Origin: Aromatoleum anaerobium
GTDB taxonomy: Bacteria; Pseudomonadota; Gammaproteobacteria; Burkholderiales; Rhodocyclaceae
Reading direction: 5' to 3'
DNA: 64,000 nt
Assembly: GCF_012910705.2 (NCBI RefSeq)
Contig: NZ_WTVG02000039.1
Span: 186,001-250,000, forward strand
Part shown: positions 42,927 through 52,027 of the stretch, piece after piece
Numbering within the stretch: position 1 is the stretch's first letter
Layout of the letters: every line of letters begins with the position of its first letter
Notes under the pieces: generated by a model
Told to the model about the DNA's origin: nothing
The model's input: only the letters and a program-made list of their open reading frames with translations
The model's database searches: none
Position numbers and translations under genes: made by a program

Positions 42927-43208
42927 ATGTCCAACTTTCCATATCCGATCCTCGTCGCCGCGATTTTCCTGTTCGGCTGCCTCGCAGTCCTGCATATCCA
43001 CCGGCGCCAGCAGGACGCCCAGCGCGACTTGCCGCAGCGCGACGAGTACCTTGCCTCACACCGCCAGCAGACCCCCGCCTGCCTGCGCTGCGCGTCGACC
43101 GACACGCGCGAATTCGGACTCCACGAAGGCGAGGACGCGCAGCGCATCGTCGCCTGCAAGAAGTGCGACAAGCTGATGTACCGCTACCGGCGCACGGCGG
43201 CTGCATAA
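42927..43208 (+). CDS. Small membrane-anchored zinc-ribbon protein
   Basis: A 93-residue protein with an N-terminal membrane helix (about 7-24, 'PILVAAIFLFGCLAVLHI') and a C-terminal zinc-ribbon made of two Cys pairs, 'CLRCAS' and 'CKKC'. Conserved small proteins of this form occur in proteobacteria without a known role. ATG 42927 fits the helix. It is on the same strand as its neighbours, with gaps of 116 and 82 bp. Confidence 0.75.
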   Translation: MSNFPYPILVAAIFLFGCLAVLHIHRRQQDAQRDLPQRDEYLASHRQQTPACLRCASTDTREFGLHEGEDAQRIVACKKCDKLMYRYRRTAAA

Positions 43209-43290
43209 GGCTGCATAAGATCCCGAACGGATAGAACATTCCGCTCGGCCGGGCGGTCCACCCCACATATCCAGCGTGGAGGCCTCGGCC

Positions 43291-44799
43291 ATGGACGTCA
43301 TCCCCTTGCTCGCGCGACTCGGCGTCGCGAGCGGTCAACTCGAAGGCGGCGAGCTGCCGGTACGCAGCCCGATCGATGCAGAAATCATCGCGCGGCTTGC
43401 GCCGCATACGCCTGCGCACGCCGGCGTCGCACTTGATCGCGCGCAGCAGGCTTTTTTCACGTGGCGCGACGTCCCGCCGCCGCGGCGCGGCGAAGTGGTG
43501 CGGCAGTATGGCAACCTGTTGCGCCGGCACAAGACCGATCTCGGCGAACTGGTGTCGATCGAAGCGGGCAAGATCCGCCAGGAAGGTCTCGGCGAAGTGC
43601 AGGAGATGATCGACATCTGCGACTTCGCCGTCGGCCTGTCGCGACAACTCCACGGATTGACGATCGCGAGCGAACGCCTCGGCCACCGCATGATGGAGCA
43701 GTGGCACCCGGCGGGCGTCGTCGGCGTCGTCTCTGCATTCAACTTCCCCGCCGCGGTGTGGGCCTGGAACGCCGCGCTGGCGTGGGTGTGCGGCGACAGC
43801 GTGGTGTGGAAACCGTCGCCACGAACCCCGCTCACGGCGCTTGCGTGTGCGGCGCTGTTCGATTCGCTGCGCAGCGAATTCGACGACCTGCCGCAAGGCC
43901 TGCTTGAAGTGCTGGTCGGCGGCAATGAACTCGCGACCCTGCTCGCCGACGACCGGCGCGTCGCGGTCCTCTCGGCGACCGGTTCGACGGCCATGGGCAA
44001 GGCGCTCGCGCCGCGCGTCGCGGCCCGGCTCGGCCGCTCGATCCTCGAACTGGGCGGCAACAACGCCGCGATCGTCTGCCCGAGCACCGACCTGACGCTC
44101 ACCGAACGTGCGATTCTGTTCGCCGCCGCCGGCACCGCGGGCCAGCGCTGCACCAGCCTGCGCCGGCTGATCGTGCATGAATCGATCGCCGACGCGCTGC
44201 TGGAGCGCCTGCGCACCGCCTGGGGACGGATCACGGTCGGCAATCCGCTCGATCCGGCCACGCTCGTCGGGCCGCTGATCGATGCCGCGGCCGGTGCGAA
44301 GATGGACCGGACGCTGGCCCAAGCGCGGGCATCGGGCGGCACGGTGCAGGGGGGCGAGGCGGTCGGCGTGCCCGGATGCGAGGGCGCGTGCTATCGCCGC
44401 CCGGCGCTGGTCGAGATGCCCGAACAGACGGCGCTCGTGAAAGAGGAGACTTTCGCGCCGATCCTCTATGTCCTGCGCTATCGCACCCTGGACGAGGCGA
44501 TCGCGCTGCACAACGACGTGCCGCAAGGCCTTGCGTCATCGATCTTCACGCGGGACCTGACGGAATCCGAACGCTTCCTGTCCGCGACCGGCAGCGACTG
44601 CGGCATCGCGAACGTGAATATCGGGCCGTCCGGCGCCGAGATCGGCGGCGCGTTCGGCGGCGAGAAGGACACCGGCGGCGGCCGGGAATCCGGCTCGGAT
44701 GCATGGAAAGCCTACATGCGGCGGGCGACCTGCACGATCAACTACTCGGGCGCGCTGCCGCTCGCACAGGGAATACGCTTCGGCCTTGCCGACGGCTGA
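43291..44799 (+). CDS. Aldehyde dehydrogenase, ALDH7 type (aminoadipate-semialdehyde dehydrogenase-like)
   Basis: A 502-residue NAD(P)-dependent aldehyde dehydrogenase. The catalytic Glu is in 'LELGGNNAAI', the nucleophilic Cys in 'AGQRCTSLRR' and the cofactor loop in 'SATGSTAMGKALA'. Length and the C-terminal 'NIGPSGAEIGGAFGGEKDTG' match the ALDH7 group that oxidises alpha-aminoadipate semialdehyde / piperideine-6-carboxylate in lysine breakdown. ATG 43291 follows GGAGG (43278-43282) at good spacing; a GTG at 43276 overlaps that site. No lysine degradation genes lie nearby, so the substrate is inferred. Confidence 0.9.
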   Translation: MDVIPLLARLGVASGQLEGGELPVRSPIDAEIIARLAPHTPAHAGVALDRAQQAFFTWRDVPPPRRGEVVRQYGNLLRRHKTDLGELVSIEAGKIRQEGLGEVQEMIDICDFAVGLSRQLHGLTIASERLGHRMMEQWHPAGVVGVVSAFNFPAAVWAWNAALAWVCGDSVVWKPSPRTPLTALACAALFDSLRSEFDDLPQGLLEVLVGGNELATLLADDRRVAVLSATGSTAMGKALAPRVAARLGRSILELGGNNAAIVCPSTDLTLTERAILFAAAGTAGQRCTSLRRLIVHESIADALLERLRTAWGRITVGNPLDPATLVGPLIDAAAGAKMDRTLAQARASGGTVQGGEAVGVPGCEGACYRRPALVEMPEQTALVKEETFAPILYVLRYRTLDEAIALHNDVPQGLASSIFTRDLTESERFLSATGSDCGIANVNIGPSGAEIGGAFGGEKDTGGGRESGSDAWKAYMRRATCTINYSGALPLAQGIRFGLADG

Positions 44800-44828
44800 C
44801 GGGTCGCGGACGCGCGTCCGGGCAGCAG

Positions 44829-46124
44829 TCATTCCCTCGTGGGCGCGCGCGTGACCAGCAACTGGTCGATGCGGTAATTGTCGATGTCGACGACCTCGAA
44901 CTTGTAGTCGCGATAGCTCACCGAATCGGTCCGCTTCGGCACCTTGCGCAGCATGTACATCATGAAACCGGCGATCGTCTCGTAATTCTCGTGGCCGACG
45001 AATTCATTGATGTCGAGCGCCTGCATCACGTCCTCGATCGGCGTGATGCCATCGATCAGCCACGAGCCCTCGTCGCGCTTGACGATCAGCTCCTCCTGGA
45101 ACGCACTGCCGAGTTCGCCCATGACCGTGTTCATGATGTCCTGCAGCGTCAGCAGGCCGACGATCAGCGCATATTCGTTGACGATCATGGCGAAGTCCTC
45201 GCGCGCGGCGCGAAAACGCTCCAGCGCCTCGAACAGCGTCAGCGTGTCGGGGATCACCAGCGCGTTGCGCACGACCGGGTCGGCGCGCAGCGACAGCTTC
45301 TGGCCGGACAGGATGCGGGCGAAAATGTCCTTCGAGTCGACGTAGCCGACGACCGTGTCGATCGTGCTCTCGCACACCGGGAATTTTGCGTGTGTCTGCG
45401 CGACGAGCTTGCCGCGGATGCTGTCCTCGGTTTCGTTCAGCGTGAAATAGACGATGCTTTCACGGTTCGTCATCGCCGACGGCACAGTGCGCGAATCGAG
45501 CTCGAAGACGTTCACGATCAGCTGGCGCTCCTGCTTGAGCAGCGCGCCGGTCTGCGCACCGACGTCGACCATCGCGACGATCTCGGCGGAGGTGATGTTC
45601 TCGGTGCGCACGTTCGGCAGCTTGAACAAGCGAAACAGTGCATTCGCGAGGCCGTCGAAAAACCACACCAGCGGCGCGAATGCGAGCACGCAGAAACGCA
45701 TCGGCGCGACGACCGCGATCGCGACGCGCTCGGGCGAAGTCATGCCGAGGCGCTTGGGCACGAGATCGGAGAACAGCACGAAAAGCGAGGTGACGATCAC
45801 GAACGACAGCACGAAGCTCATCGATTCGAGCATCGGCCCGTCGTAGAACACGCCGATCAGTTGCGCAACCGCCGGCGACAGCGTCGATTCGCCGACGATG
45901 CCGCCGAGGATCGCGACCGCGTTCTGCCCGATCTGCACCACCGTGAAAAAATGGCCCGGGTTCTCCTGCAGCGCGAGCACGCGCTCGGCGACCGCATTGC
46001 CTTGCTGGGCCATGAGGCGCAACTTGATCTTGCGCGAGGCCGCGAGCGAAATCTCGGCGATCGAAAAGAACGCGCTGATACCGATCAGCAGCGCAATGAC
46101 AAGGATCTGGTTCGTGACACTCAC
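44829..46124 (-). CDS. CorC/HlyC-type membrane protein with CNNM and CBS domains
   Basis: A 431-residue inner-membrane protein. The DUF21/CNNM domain (about 1-190, four hydrophobic stretches, starting 'QILVIALLIGISAFFSIAEI') is followed by two CBS domains (about 205-330, 'SAMTNRESIVYFTLNE', 'VIPDTLTLFEALERFRAARE') and a C-terminal CorC_HlyC domain ending 'YKFEVVDIDNYRIDQLLVTR'. Family members are linked to magnesium or cobalt export, or to resistance to them. The start is GTG 46124. It is convergent with the aldehyde dehydrogenase gene. Confidence 0.92.
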   Translation of the reverse strand: MSVTNQILVIALLIGISAFFSIAEISLAASRKIKLRLMAQQGNAVAERVLALQENPGHFFTVVQIGQNAVAILGGIVGESTLSPAVAQLIGVFYDGPMLESMSFVLSFVIVTSLFVLFSDLVPKRLGMTSPERVAIAVVAPMRFCVLAFAPLVWFFDGLANALFRLFKLPNVRTENITSAEIVAMVDVGAQTGALLKQERQLIVNVFELDSRTVPSAMTNRESIVYFTLNETEDSIRGKLVAQTHAKFPVCESTIDTVVGYVDSKDIFARILSGQKLSLRADPVVRNALVIPDTLTLFEALERFRAAREDFAMIVNEYALIVGLLTLQDIMNTVMGELGSAFQEELIVKRDEGSWLIDGITPIEDVMQALDINEFVGHENYETIAGFMMYMLRKVPKRTDSVSYRDYKFEVVDIDNYRIDQLLVTRAPTRE

Positions 46125-46214
46125 GCACTGCCCCCTCGCGGGCCGCTCCTTCCCGCTCCCGCTTCACGACCATCACTGCAGCCCGAGGCTCCCGATGCGT
46201 TGCGGCAATGCGGC

Positions 46215-47231
46215 TCAGAACAGGGCTTCGACCATGGCGCCGGCTGCCCAGCTGCGCCTGCGCTCGGGATCGTCGTCATCCTGCGGCCAGAAATGGCCGA
46301 CCGACAGTTCGATGAAGGTCCAGTCGCGGTAGATCGGCTGCCGCCAGGTCGCCCTAAGGCCGTATTCGCCAACGCCCACACGACGGTCCGTCTCGCCATT
46401 GACGAGCACCTCGAGTGCAGATTCGCGCAGGTTCGGATAGGCCTTGAACATCCCGAAACTGTTCCCCCACCTCAGCCCGGACGTCTCCTCCGAGATCGTG
46501 CCGACGGCCTGCCAGCGGAAAGACCACGATGGCGAATAGGCGTGGTCATAATTGAGCGCAAGCGTCGAACCGAAGCCATCGTCCGATCGCCAGAAGATCG
46601 TCTCGCGCAAACCGAACACGTCCCGGTCGGAGAAACGCCACAACTTCTTGTAGCGCGCCTGCGCATACACGTCATCGACGCCACCGCGAAAACCCGCGCG
46701 GAATTCGAGGAACTCGCGCAGCGCGTAGCCCACGCCTGCAAAGAACGACTGGTCATCGCGGCGGCTTTCGGTCAGCAGCTGGTGCTGGCGCCTGAACGTT
46801 TCCGGCTGGTCGGTGATCTCCTCCTGCTCGTTGTCCTGGCCGATGAAGATATAGCCGAGCCGCTTGACGTTCGGCAGGTCGACGCGCACGCGAAAGCGGA
46901 AGTTGTTCTCCAGGCCTTCGTCCTGTCGCGCCAGAAAATCGAAGCGGACGCTGCCGGACACCTTGCCGCCCTCCTCGAACGGGACGTCGCCGAACCAGCC
47001 ATCGACGGTGCGCGCGACACCTTCCGTGATCGCGCGCACACCCCGCCGGCCCTGCTCCATCACGCCCTCCTCCTCGATCGGCGTTCCGGCCGCCGCGGTG
47101 CTGGCGCCCTGCATGTTGACTGCCAAGGGCGGTGCGGCGGCATCCGCAGACAGGGCAAGATCGCCGGGGCCGGCGGCAGGCGCCACCGCGACATATCCGA
47201 TGAGCGGGAACAGCAGGAAGCAGGGCCTCAT
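46215..47231 (-). CDS. Outer-membrane beta-barrel type protein of unknown function
   Basis: A 338-residue exported protein with a Sec signal ('FLLFPLIGYVAVAPAAG'), a low-complexity region (about 25-70) and then many alternating hydrophobic/aromatic strands ('GSVRFDFLARQDEGLENNF', 'FIELSVGHFWPQDDDD') ending in Phe ('GAMVEALF'), the outer-membrane insertion signal. No family name comes to mind. ATG 47231 follows GGAGAA; an upstream in-frame start at 47249 is less likely. It lies 90 bp upstream of the CorC-like gene on the same strand. Confidence 0.8.
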   Translation of the reverse strand: MRPCFLLFPLIGYVAVAPAAGPGDLALSADAAAPPLAVNMQGASTAAAGTPIEEEGVMEQGRRGVRAITEGVARTVDGWFGDVPFEEGGKVSGSVRFDFLARQDEGLENNFRFRVRVDLPNVKRLGYIFIGQDNEQEEITDQPETFRRQHQLLTESRRDDQSFFAGVGYALREFLEFRAGFRGGVDDVYAQARYKKLWRFSDRDVFGLRETIFWRSDDGFGSTLALNYDHAYSPSWSFRWQAVGTISEETSGLRWGNSFGMFKAYPNLRESALEVLVNGETDRRVGVGEYGLRATWRQPIYRDWTFIELSVGHFWPQDDDDPERRRSWAAGAMVEALF

Positions 47232-47365
47232 GACGGTTCTCCTTCGCATGCATTCAAAATACCACGAAGGAAGGCCGAAGGTGGAGATCCGGTGAATCCG
47301 GGCAGGCGTAAACCTTTCGGTTCAGCCGTACAGGGGCCGTCGCGATCCGTGCACAGCAGCCATCT

Positions 47366-47905
47366 TCACGCGCCCATCCTGCGCTCCGGCTCGACGAGCA
47401 CCGTCTGCCGGCCGTCGGTGATCCACACCTGGCCGTCCTGCAGCGTGCATTGCAGCCGCATGCTGCGGGCGGTCAGCGCGGCAAGCGCGGGCGCCACCTC
47501 GGGTGGGAGGTTCCATACCGTCAGGTTCGACTGCCGCGCGAGCTTGTCGCGCACGCCGTTCCACCAGATGTCCGCCGCCCGGCCGTAGCTGACAACGACG
47601 GTTTCGCGCGCCCGTCCGCAGGCTTTCCGGATCCACTTTTCGTCGGGCTGGCCGACGTCGATCCAGCGCTCGATCGCGCCGGTCAGATCCCGCTGCCACA
47701 GGTCCGGCTCGTCATCGACGCACAAGCCCTTGCCGAACGCGAGCGCCGGATCGGCATACAGCGCGAATGCGAGGATGCGCACCATCATTCGCTCGTCGGT
47801 TTCCGACGGGTGGCGGGCGATCGTGAAACTGTGATCGGCGTAGTAATTGCGGTCCATGTCCGCAATCGTCAATTCGACCTTGAAAATCGTTGCCTTGAGC
47901 GCCAT
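47366..47905 (-). CDS. YaeQ family protein
   Basis: A 179-residue protein of the YaeQ family, which has a PD-(D/E)XK nuclease-like fold but no known substrate. It starts 'MALKATIFKVELTIADMDRN' as the family does, with 'ERMMVRILAFALYADP' and 'LWQRDLTGAIERWIDVGQPDE' further on. It begins 14 bp after the stop of the preceding minus-strand gene, so the pair forms a transcription unit. Confidence 0.9.
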   Translation of the reverse strand: MALKATIFKVELTIADMDRNYYADHSFTIARHPSETDERMMVRILAFALYADPALAFGKGLCVDDEPDLWQRDLTGAIERWIDVGQPDEKWIRKACGRARETVVVSYGRAADIWWNGVRDKLARQSNLTVWNLPPEVAPALAALTARSMRLQCTLQDGQVWITDGRQTVLVEPERRMGA

Positions 47906-47919
47906 CGTCTGGACCCCGG

Positions 47920-48708
47920 TCAGTGCACGGGGCCGGCGGGCGGGGTACGCCGCGCCTGTTGCCAGGCGAGCACGGCCTGCGCCGAGTGGGCCATGATGCG
48001 GTCGCGCTGCGGCGCCGGCAGTCCGGCGGAAAGCGCCGCGAACAGCGCCTCGTTCATTTCCCGCGCCAGCCCGTCCGCGGCGAGGCCCTCGGCGAGACAG
48101 CGGATCTGGATATGCGCGAGCGCATCCGCGACGAGCCGCCAGCCGAGCTCCGGCATCGCCCGGATCAACGCGAACATCATGCCTGCGAGATGGGCGAGGA
48201 CCGCTTTCGCCTGTTCGCGCTCGTCCCCGGCGATCATCGCGTGCCACAACGCGAGATGGATGCCGCGGCGCATTTCGATCTTGAAGTCGATCGCGTTGCC
48301 TTCAGCCGCGTCGATCGCGGCGAACTGCTGGTGAAAACGCGCCTCCTGCTGCGGATCGAGGCCGGTGCGCAGCGCCCCGAGGAGTTCGGACAGGCCGGGG
48401 ATCGCCGCCAGTCCGAAAGCCTGGCTGTATGCCACACCCCACTGGTCGAGACCCGCGACGACCAGCGCGAGGCGCAGGCCGCAGGCGTCCGTGCTCTCAC
48501 CCGCGGCGCCCCAGTTGCGCAACGCCGACGCGAGCGCTTCGACGCCCCGCACGCGCCCCTCGTCATCTTCGTCGAGCGTCAGCCGGAAAGCCTGCGAGAA
48601 TCCGTCCTGCGCCATCCGCGCGGCCAGTTTTTGCACTTCCGGCCGGGCGAGCGCCGCGAGCGCGTCGGGCGGAATGGGCGAGTGAGAAGCGGATGGGTCG
48701 GGATGCAT
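47920..48708 (-). CDS. Conserved hypothetical helical protein upstream of yaeQ
   Basis: A 262-residue, largely helical, Ala/Leu-rich cytoplasmic protein beginning 'MHPDPSASHSPIPPDALAAL'. It contains 'GLDQWGVAYSQAFGLAAIPG' and 'AGMMFALIRAMPELGWRLVA'. No motif or membrane segment is convincing. The frame is open further upstream, but the sequence there is antisense to the srkA start region and looks non-coding. I do not recognise the family. It is divergent from srkA and in one unit with yaeQ. Confidence 0.78.
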   Translation of the reverse strand: MHPDPSASHSPIPPDALAALARPEVQKLAARMAQDGFSQAFRLTLDEDDEGRVRGVEALASALRNWGAAGESTDACGLRLALVVAGLDQWGVAYSQAFGLAAIPGLSELLGALRTGLDPQQEARFHQQFAAIDAAEGNAIDFKIEMRRGIHLALWHAMIAGDEREQAKAVLAHLAGMMFALIRAMPELGWRLVADALAHIQIRCLAEGLAADGLAREMNEALFAALSAGLPAPQRDRIMAHSAQAVLAWQQARRTPPAGPVH

Positions 48709-48879
48709 GCGCGAGGTCCGGGAAAAGGGCGCCATTGTGAGGCCCGCGACTGCGTCCGGCAAATGCCACGGGGCAAGGATGCGGCGCGGGCGGACACCGG
48801 GAAACGCCTTCGCCCTTGTGCCCTGCCCGTTTCCTGCGAAAATGGACGGCCGCCCCTCGCCCGAAGGCTTGCCGACCCC

Positions 48880-49872
48880 ATGGCCACACCGCCGTTCGAA
48901 AATCTCACTCCGGACCGCATCCTCGACGCGCTCGACAGCGTCGGGCTGATCCCCGACGGGCGTCTGCTCACGCTCAACAGCTACGAGAATCGTGTCTATC
49001 AGGCCGGCATCGAAGACGGCCCGATGGTGGTCGTCAAGTTCTACCGGCCGCGGCGCTGGCCGGACGAGGCGATCGGCGAGGAACACCGTTTCGTCGCCGA
49101 ACTGGCCGAGCGCGAGATCCCCGTCGTCGCCCCCCTCGTGCTGCGCAATGCCACGCTGCATCATTACTCAGACCTGCGCTTCGCCGTGTTTCCGCGGGTC
49201 GGCGGACGCGCACCGGAGCTGTCCGATGCAGCGACCCTCGAATGGATGGGCCGCTTCCTCGGCCGCATCCACGCCGTCGGCGCCTTGGCGCCATACCACG
49301 CGCGCCCGACGCTCGACATCGCGAGTTTCGGCGAAGAACCGCGCGACTGGCTGCTCGCCCACGGCTTCATTCCCGACGATCTGCTGCCGGCGTGGCGCAG
49401 CACCGTCGAGCAGGCGCTCGACGGCGTGCGCCGCTGCTTCGACCGCGCCGGCCCGTTCGCGCGGATTCGACTGCACGGCGACTGCCATGGCGGCAACGTG
49501 CTGTGGAGCGAGTCGCCGCCGGCACCCGGGCCGCAGTTCGTCGACTTCGACGACAGCCGCATGGGCCCGGCGGTACAGGACCTGTGGATGCTGCTGTCGG
49601 GCACGCGCGAGGACATGAGCCGCCAGCTCGGCGAGGTGCTCGCCGGCTACGAGGATTTTCACGATTTCTCGCTGCGCGAACTGCATTTGATCGAGGCGCT
49701 GCGCACTCTGCGGCTGATCCACTATTCGGCCTGGATCGCCCGCCGCTGGGACGATCCCGCGTTTCCCGCGGCCTTCCCGTGGTTCAACACGCAGCGCTAC
49801 TGGCAGGACCGCATCCTGGAACTGCGCGAGCAGATCCCGCTGATGGACGAGCGGCCGCTCTGGTCGACATGA
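48880..49872 (+). CDS. srkA: Stress response serine/threonine kinase SrkA (YihE)
   Basis: A 330-residue protein kinase-like protein of the YihE/RdoA group, which protects cells from death under envelope and oxidative stress. It has the conserved start 'MATPPFENLTPDRILDAL', the ATP-binding lysine in 'MVVVKFYRP', the catalytic loop 'RLHGDCHGGNVLW' and metal-binding 'FVDFDDSRMGP'. The length is normal. In E. coli the gene precedes dsbA; here it stands between yaeQ and a HAD gene. Confidence 0.93.
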   Translation: MATPPFENLTPDRILDALDSVGLIPDGRLLTLNSYENRVYQAGIEDGPMVVVKFYRPRRWPDEAIGEEHRFVAELAEREIPVVAPLVLRNATLHHYSDLRFAVFPRVGGRAPELSDAATLEWMGRFLGRIHAVGALAPYHARPTLDIASFGEEPRDWLLAHGFIPDDLLPAWRSTVEQALDGVRRCFDRAGPFARIRLHGDCHGGNVLWSESPPAPGPQFVDFDDSRMGPAVQDLWMLLSGTREDMSRQLGEVLAGYEDFHDFSLRELHLIEALRTLRLIHYSAWIARRWDDPAFPAAFPWFNTQRYWQDRILELREQIPLMDERPLWST

Positions 49873-49910
49873 GAGCGACCCTGAAGTCACCCGTCGAGCC
49901 GCAGGGAACC

Positions 49911-50411
49911 TCAGGCGCGACGCAAAAATGAAGGCTGCCGGAATGCCGGAAGCGAGCGGCCCGTGCGAAAGCCGTCGAGCATGCGGCGCAGCGCGGCGGC
50001 ATCCTCTCCGGTGAATCCGCTCTTGAAGTCGGTCAGCAACAGCCGCGAGCGCGTCAGCCAGTTGCCGGGCGCGTCGTCCAGCGCACACCACGCCGTCCGC
50101 GCGACATCGGCCCCGTGTTGCGCCAGCCACGACATCGCTTCGCGCTCGCGTAACCCATGCAGTTCCCCGCCATGCTTCGGAAGCATCTGCGGCGTCGCGC
50201 CGATGACGCGCGGGCGGATGTCCGCGGCGAAGCGGCCGACGAGTTTCGACAATGAAAACAGCATGCGCCAGTCCGAGGCGATGACCACGCGCGCCTCGTC
50301 GTAATCACGCAGCACGGCTTCGATCAGCGGCAGGCAGCGGAAATCCTCGACTTCGCCCCAGGGATGGGTTACGCCGTCGAAGTCGAGGAAAATGTAGGAT
50401 GTCTCGATCAT
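49911..50411 (-). CDS. HAD-like phosphatase domain protein (Swiss Army Knife RNA repair type)
   Basis: A 166-residue single-domain protein starting 'MIETSYIFLDFDGVTHPWG', with the HAD nucleophile motif DFDGV. Further motifs are 'VVIASDWRM' and 'AWCALDDAPGNW', the acidic motif. The arrangement matches the HAD domain found alone or within polynucleotide repair proteins (PF18143). Substrate unknown. A longer in-frame start at 50465 lies in the fabI upstream region and is not preferred. Confidence 0.82.
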   Translation of the reverse strand: MIETSYIFLDFDGVTHPWGEVEDFRCLPLIEAVLRDYDEARVVIASDWRMLFSLSKLVGRFAADIRPRVIGATPQMLPKHGGELHGLREREAMSWLAQHGADVARTAWCALDDAPGNWLTRSRLLLTDFKSGFTGEDAAALRRMLDGFRTGRSLPAFRQPSFLRRA

Positions 50412-50566
50412 TTCTTGTTTGCCTCCAGGGCGTTGCCGCGGTGGTAGCATGCTGCGTTGCGTCATTTACCGCAAGTCCTCTCAATAGAGGGCTGAACGAG
50501 TACAACGAAAACCATTCAGCACCATGTTGCCGCAATGCAGCAGTCTGCCTTACCTGGGAGTTTTTC

Positions 50567-51346
50567 ATGAAATCACTGGTCAATCTCGACGGCAAGGTCG
50601 GCCTCGTCACCGGCATCGCCAACGAGAAATCGATCTCCACCGGGGTCGCCGAAGCATGCGTCGAGGCGGGTGCCAAACTCGTCGTCACCTATCAGAACGA
50701 CAAGACCCGCGCCTTCATCGAGCCGGTCCTCCAGCGCCTCGGGATCACCGACGCGTACCTCATGGACGTCACGCGCCCGGAAACCCTCGGCGAGGTGTAC
50801 GAGCGGATCGAGGCGACCCACGGCAAGCTCGATTTCGCCATTCACAGCATGGCCTTCGCGAAACGTGACGACCTGCACGGGCGCGTCGTCGATGCGTCGG
50901 CCGACGGTTTCGCGATGGCGATGGACGTATCGACCCATTCGTTCATCCGCCTCGCGAAGATGGTGGAACCGCTGCTGGAAAAATCCGGCGGCGGCTCGCT
51001 CGTGACGATGACCTATCTGGGCAGCGAAAAGGTCATCGCGAACTATGGCGTCATGGGGCTGTGCAAGGCGGCGCTCGAGGCGGCGACGCGCTACATGGCG
51101 TACGAACTCGGGCCGAAAAACATCCGCGTCAACGCGATCTCCCCGGGCCCGCTGATGACACGCGCGGCTTCCGGCATCGCCGGCTTCGACGGCCTGATGG
51201 CGGCAGCGGTCGAGCGCTCGCCGATGCACCGCCTCGTCACCCCGGAGGACATCGGCGGGTTGACCGCGTTTCTCGTCTCCGACGCCAGCCGGCTCATCAC
51301 CGGCGGCGTGCATTTTGTCGACGCCGGCTACAACATCGTAGCCTGA
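50567..51346 (+). CDS. fabI: Enoyl-[acyl-carrier-protein] reductase FabI
   Basis: FabI is an NADH-dependent reductase catalysing the last step of fatty acid elongation. The 259-residue short-chain dehydrogenase-type fold shows 'GLVTGIANEKSISTGVAEAC' (cofactor loop with the FabI 'NEKSI' signature) and the pair Y-x6-K in 'NYGVMGLCKAALEAATRYMA', as well as 'ISPGPLMTRAASGI'. ATG 50567 follows GGGAG at 50556-50560. It is followed after 15 bp by a kinase-like gene. Confidence 0.95.
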   Translation: MKSLVNLDGKVGLVTGIANEKSISTGVAEACVEAGAKLVVTYQNDKTRAFIEPVLQRLGITDAYLMDVTRPETLGEVYERIEATHGKLDFAIHSMAFAKRDDLHGRVVDASADGFAMAMDVSTHSFIRLAKMVEPLLEKSGGGSLVTMTYLGSEKVIANYGVMGLCKAALEAATRYMAYELGPKNIRVNAISPGPLMTRAASGIAGFDGLMAAAVERSPMHRLVTPEDIGGLTAFLVSDASRLITGGVHFVDAGYNIVA

Positions 51347-51361
51347 CGCAGGCGGCAAGCC

Positions 51362-51958
51362 GTGGTCGATCCCGGGCAGGCGCGAGCCAGGCCGGCGCCG
51401 CAGCCGGTCATGCTGCCGGATCCGGTCCCGCAGCATCCGCTGCTTGCCGGCAGGGCCGAGATCGGCCGCGGCGAATACAGCATCGTGCTCGATCACGAGG
51501 ACGGCGAACGGGTGTACAAGATCGTCAGCTCGCCTGCGGACGTCTTCCTGCTCACTGCCGTCGACCGGCCGCGTGGCATCCACTTTCCGCTCGTCTTCGC
51601 CGACCACGGCGTGATCGGCCGCGCCAGCTCCGGTTTTCCGCTGCACCTGTTGGAAATGGAGCGCCTTTATCCCCTGCGCGGCGACACGCCTGCCGCATCC
51701 CTCGCTGGCCGGCTGACCGGACTCTACCGCGCTGCATGCATGCAACGAAGTGAGCTCGGAGCGGACATGGGCAGGCTCGCGCTCTATCACCTGGCAATCG
51801 AAGAATCGCAGCTCGTCCCCAGCCTGACGCAGGCGCTGAAGACCCTGTCGGACTTCGTCGAGGCCTACGGTGTGCTGCCCGATCTTCTCAACCGCGACAA
51901 CCTGATGATGCGCAATGACGGGACGCTGGTGTTCTCCGACCCGGTGTTCATCGCCTGA
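51362..51958 (+). CDS. Small protein kinase-like protein next to fabI
   Basis: A 198-residue protein starting at GTG 51362. The middle has 'RAEIGRGEYSIVLDHEDGER' and 'VYKIVSSPAD', which resemble a glycine loop and an ATP-binding lysine. Near the end come 'LLNRDNLMMRNDGTLVFSDP', resembling a kinase catalytic loop (D-x-x-N) and a metal-binding Asp. It is much shorter than normal kinases and the HRD motif is not canonical. Compact kinases of this style occur in phages. Activity is possible but unproven. It probably shares a transcript with fabI. Confidence 0.65.
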   Translation: MVDPGQARARPAPQPVMLPDPVPQHPLLAGRAEIGRGEYSIVLDHEDGERVYKIVSSPADVFLLTAVDRPRGIHFPLVFADHGVIGRASSGFPLHLLEMERLYPLRGDTPAASLAGRLTGLYRAACMQRSELGADMGRLALYHLAIEESQLVPSLTQALKTLSDFVEAYGVLPDLLNRDNLMMRNDGTLVFSDPVFIA

Positions 51959-52027
51959 CCGGCTGGCTTGGCGCTGCGATCGGTGTGGGGCGTATCATGT
52001 GGAGCCCAGCCGCCGCGGTATTCCCAC

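Noticed and set aside
44376-47588. Open plus-strand frame of 1,070 codons
   Set aside because: It runs antisense across the CorC-like and outer-membrane genes and has an Arg/Asp/His-rich composition typical of a shadow frame in GC-rich DNA.
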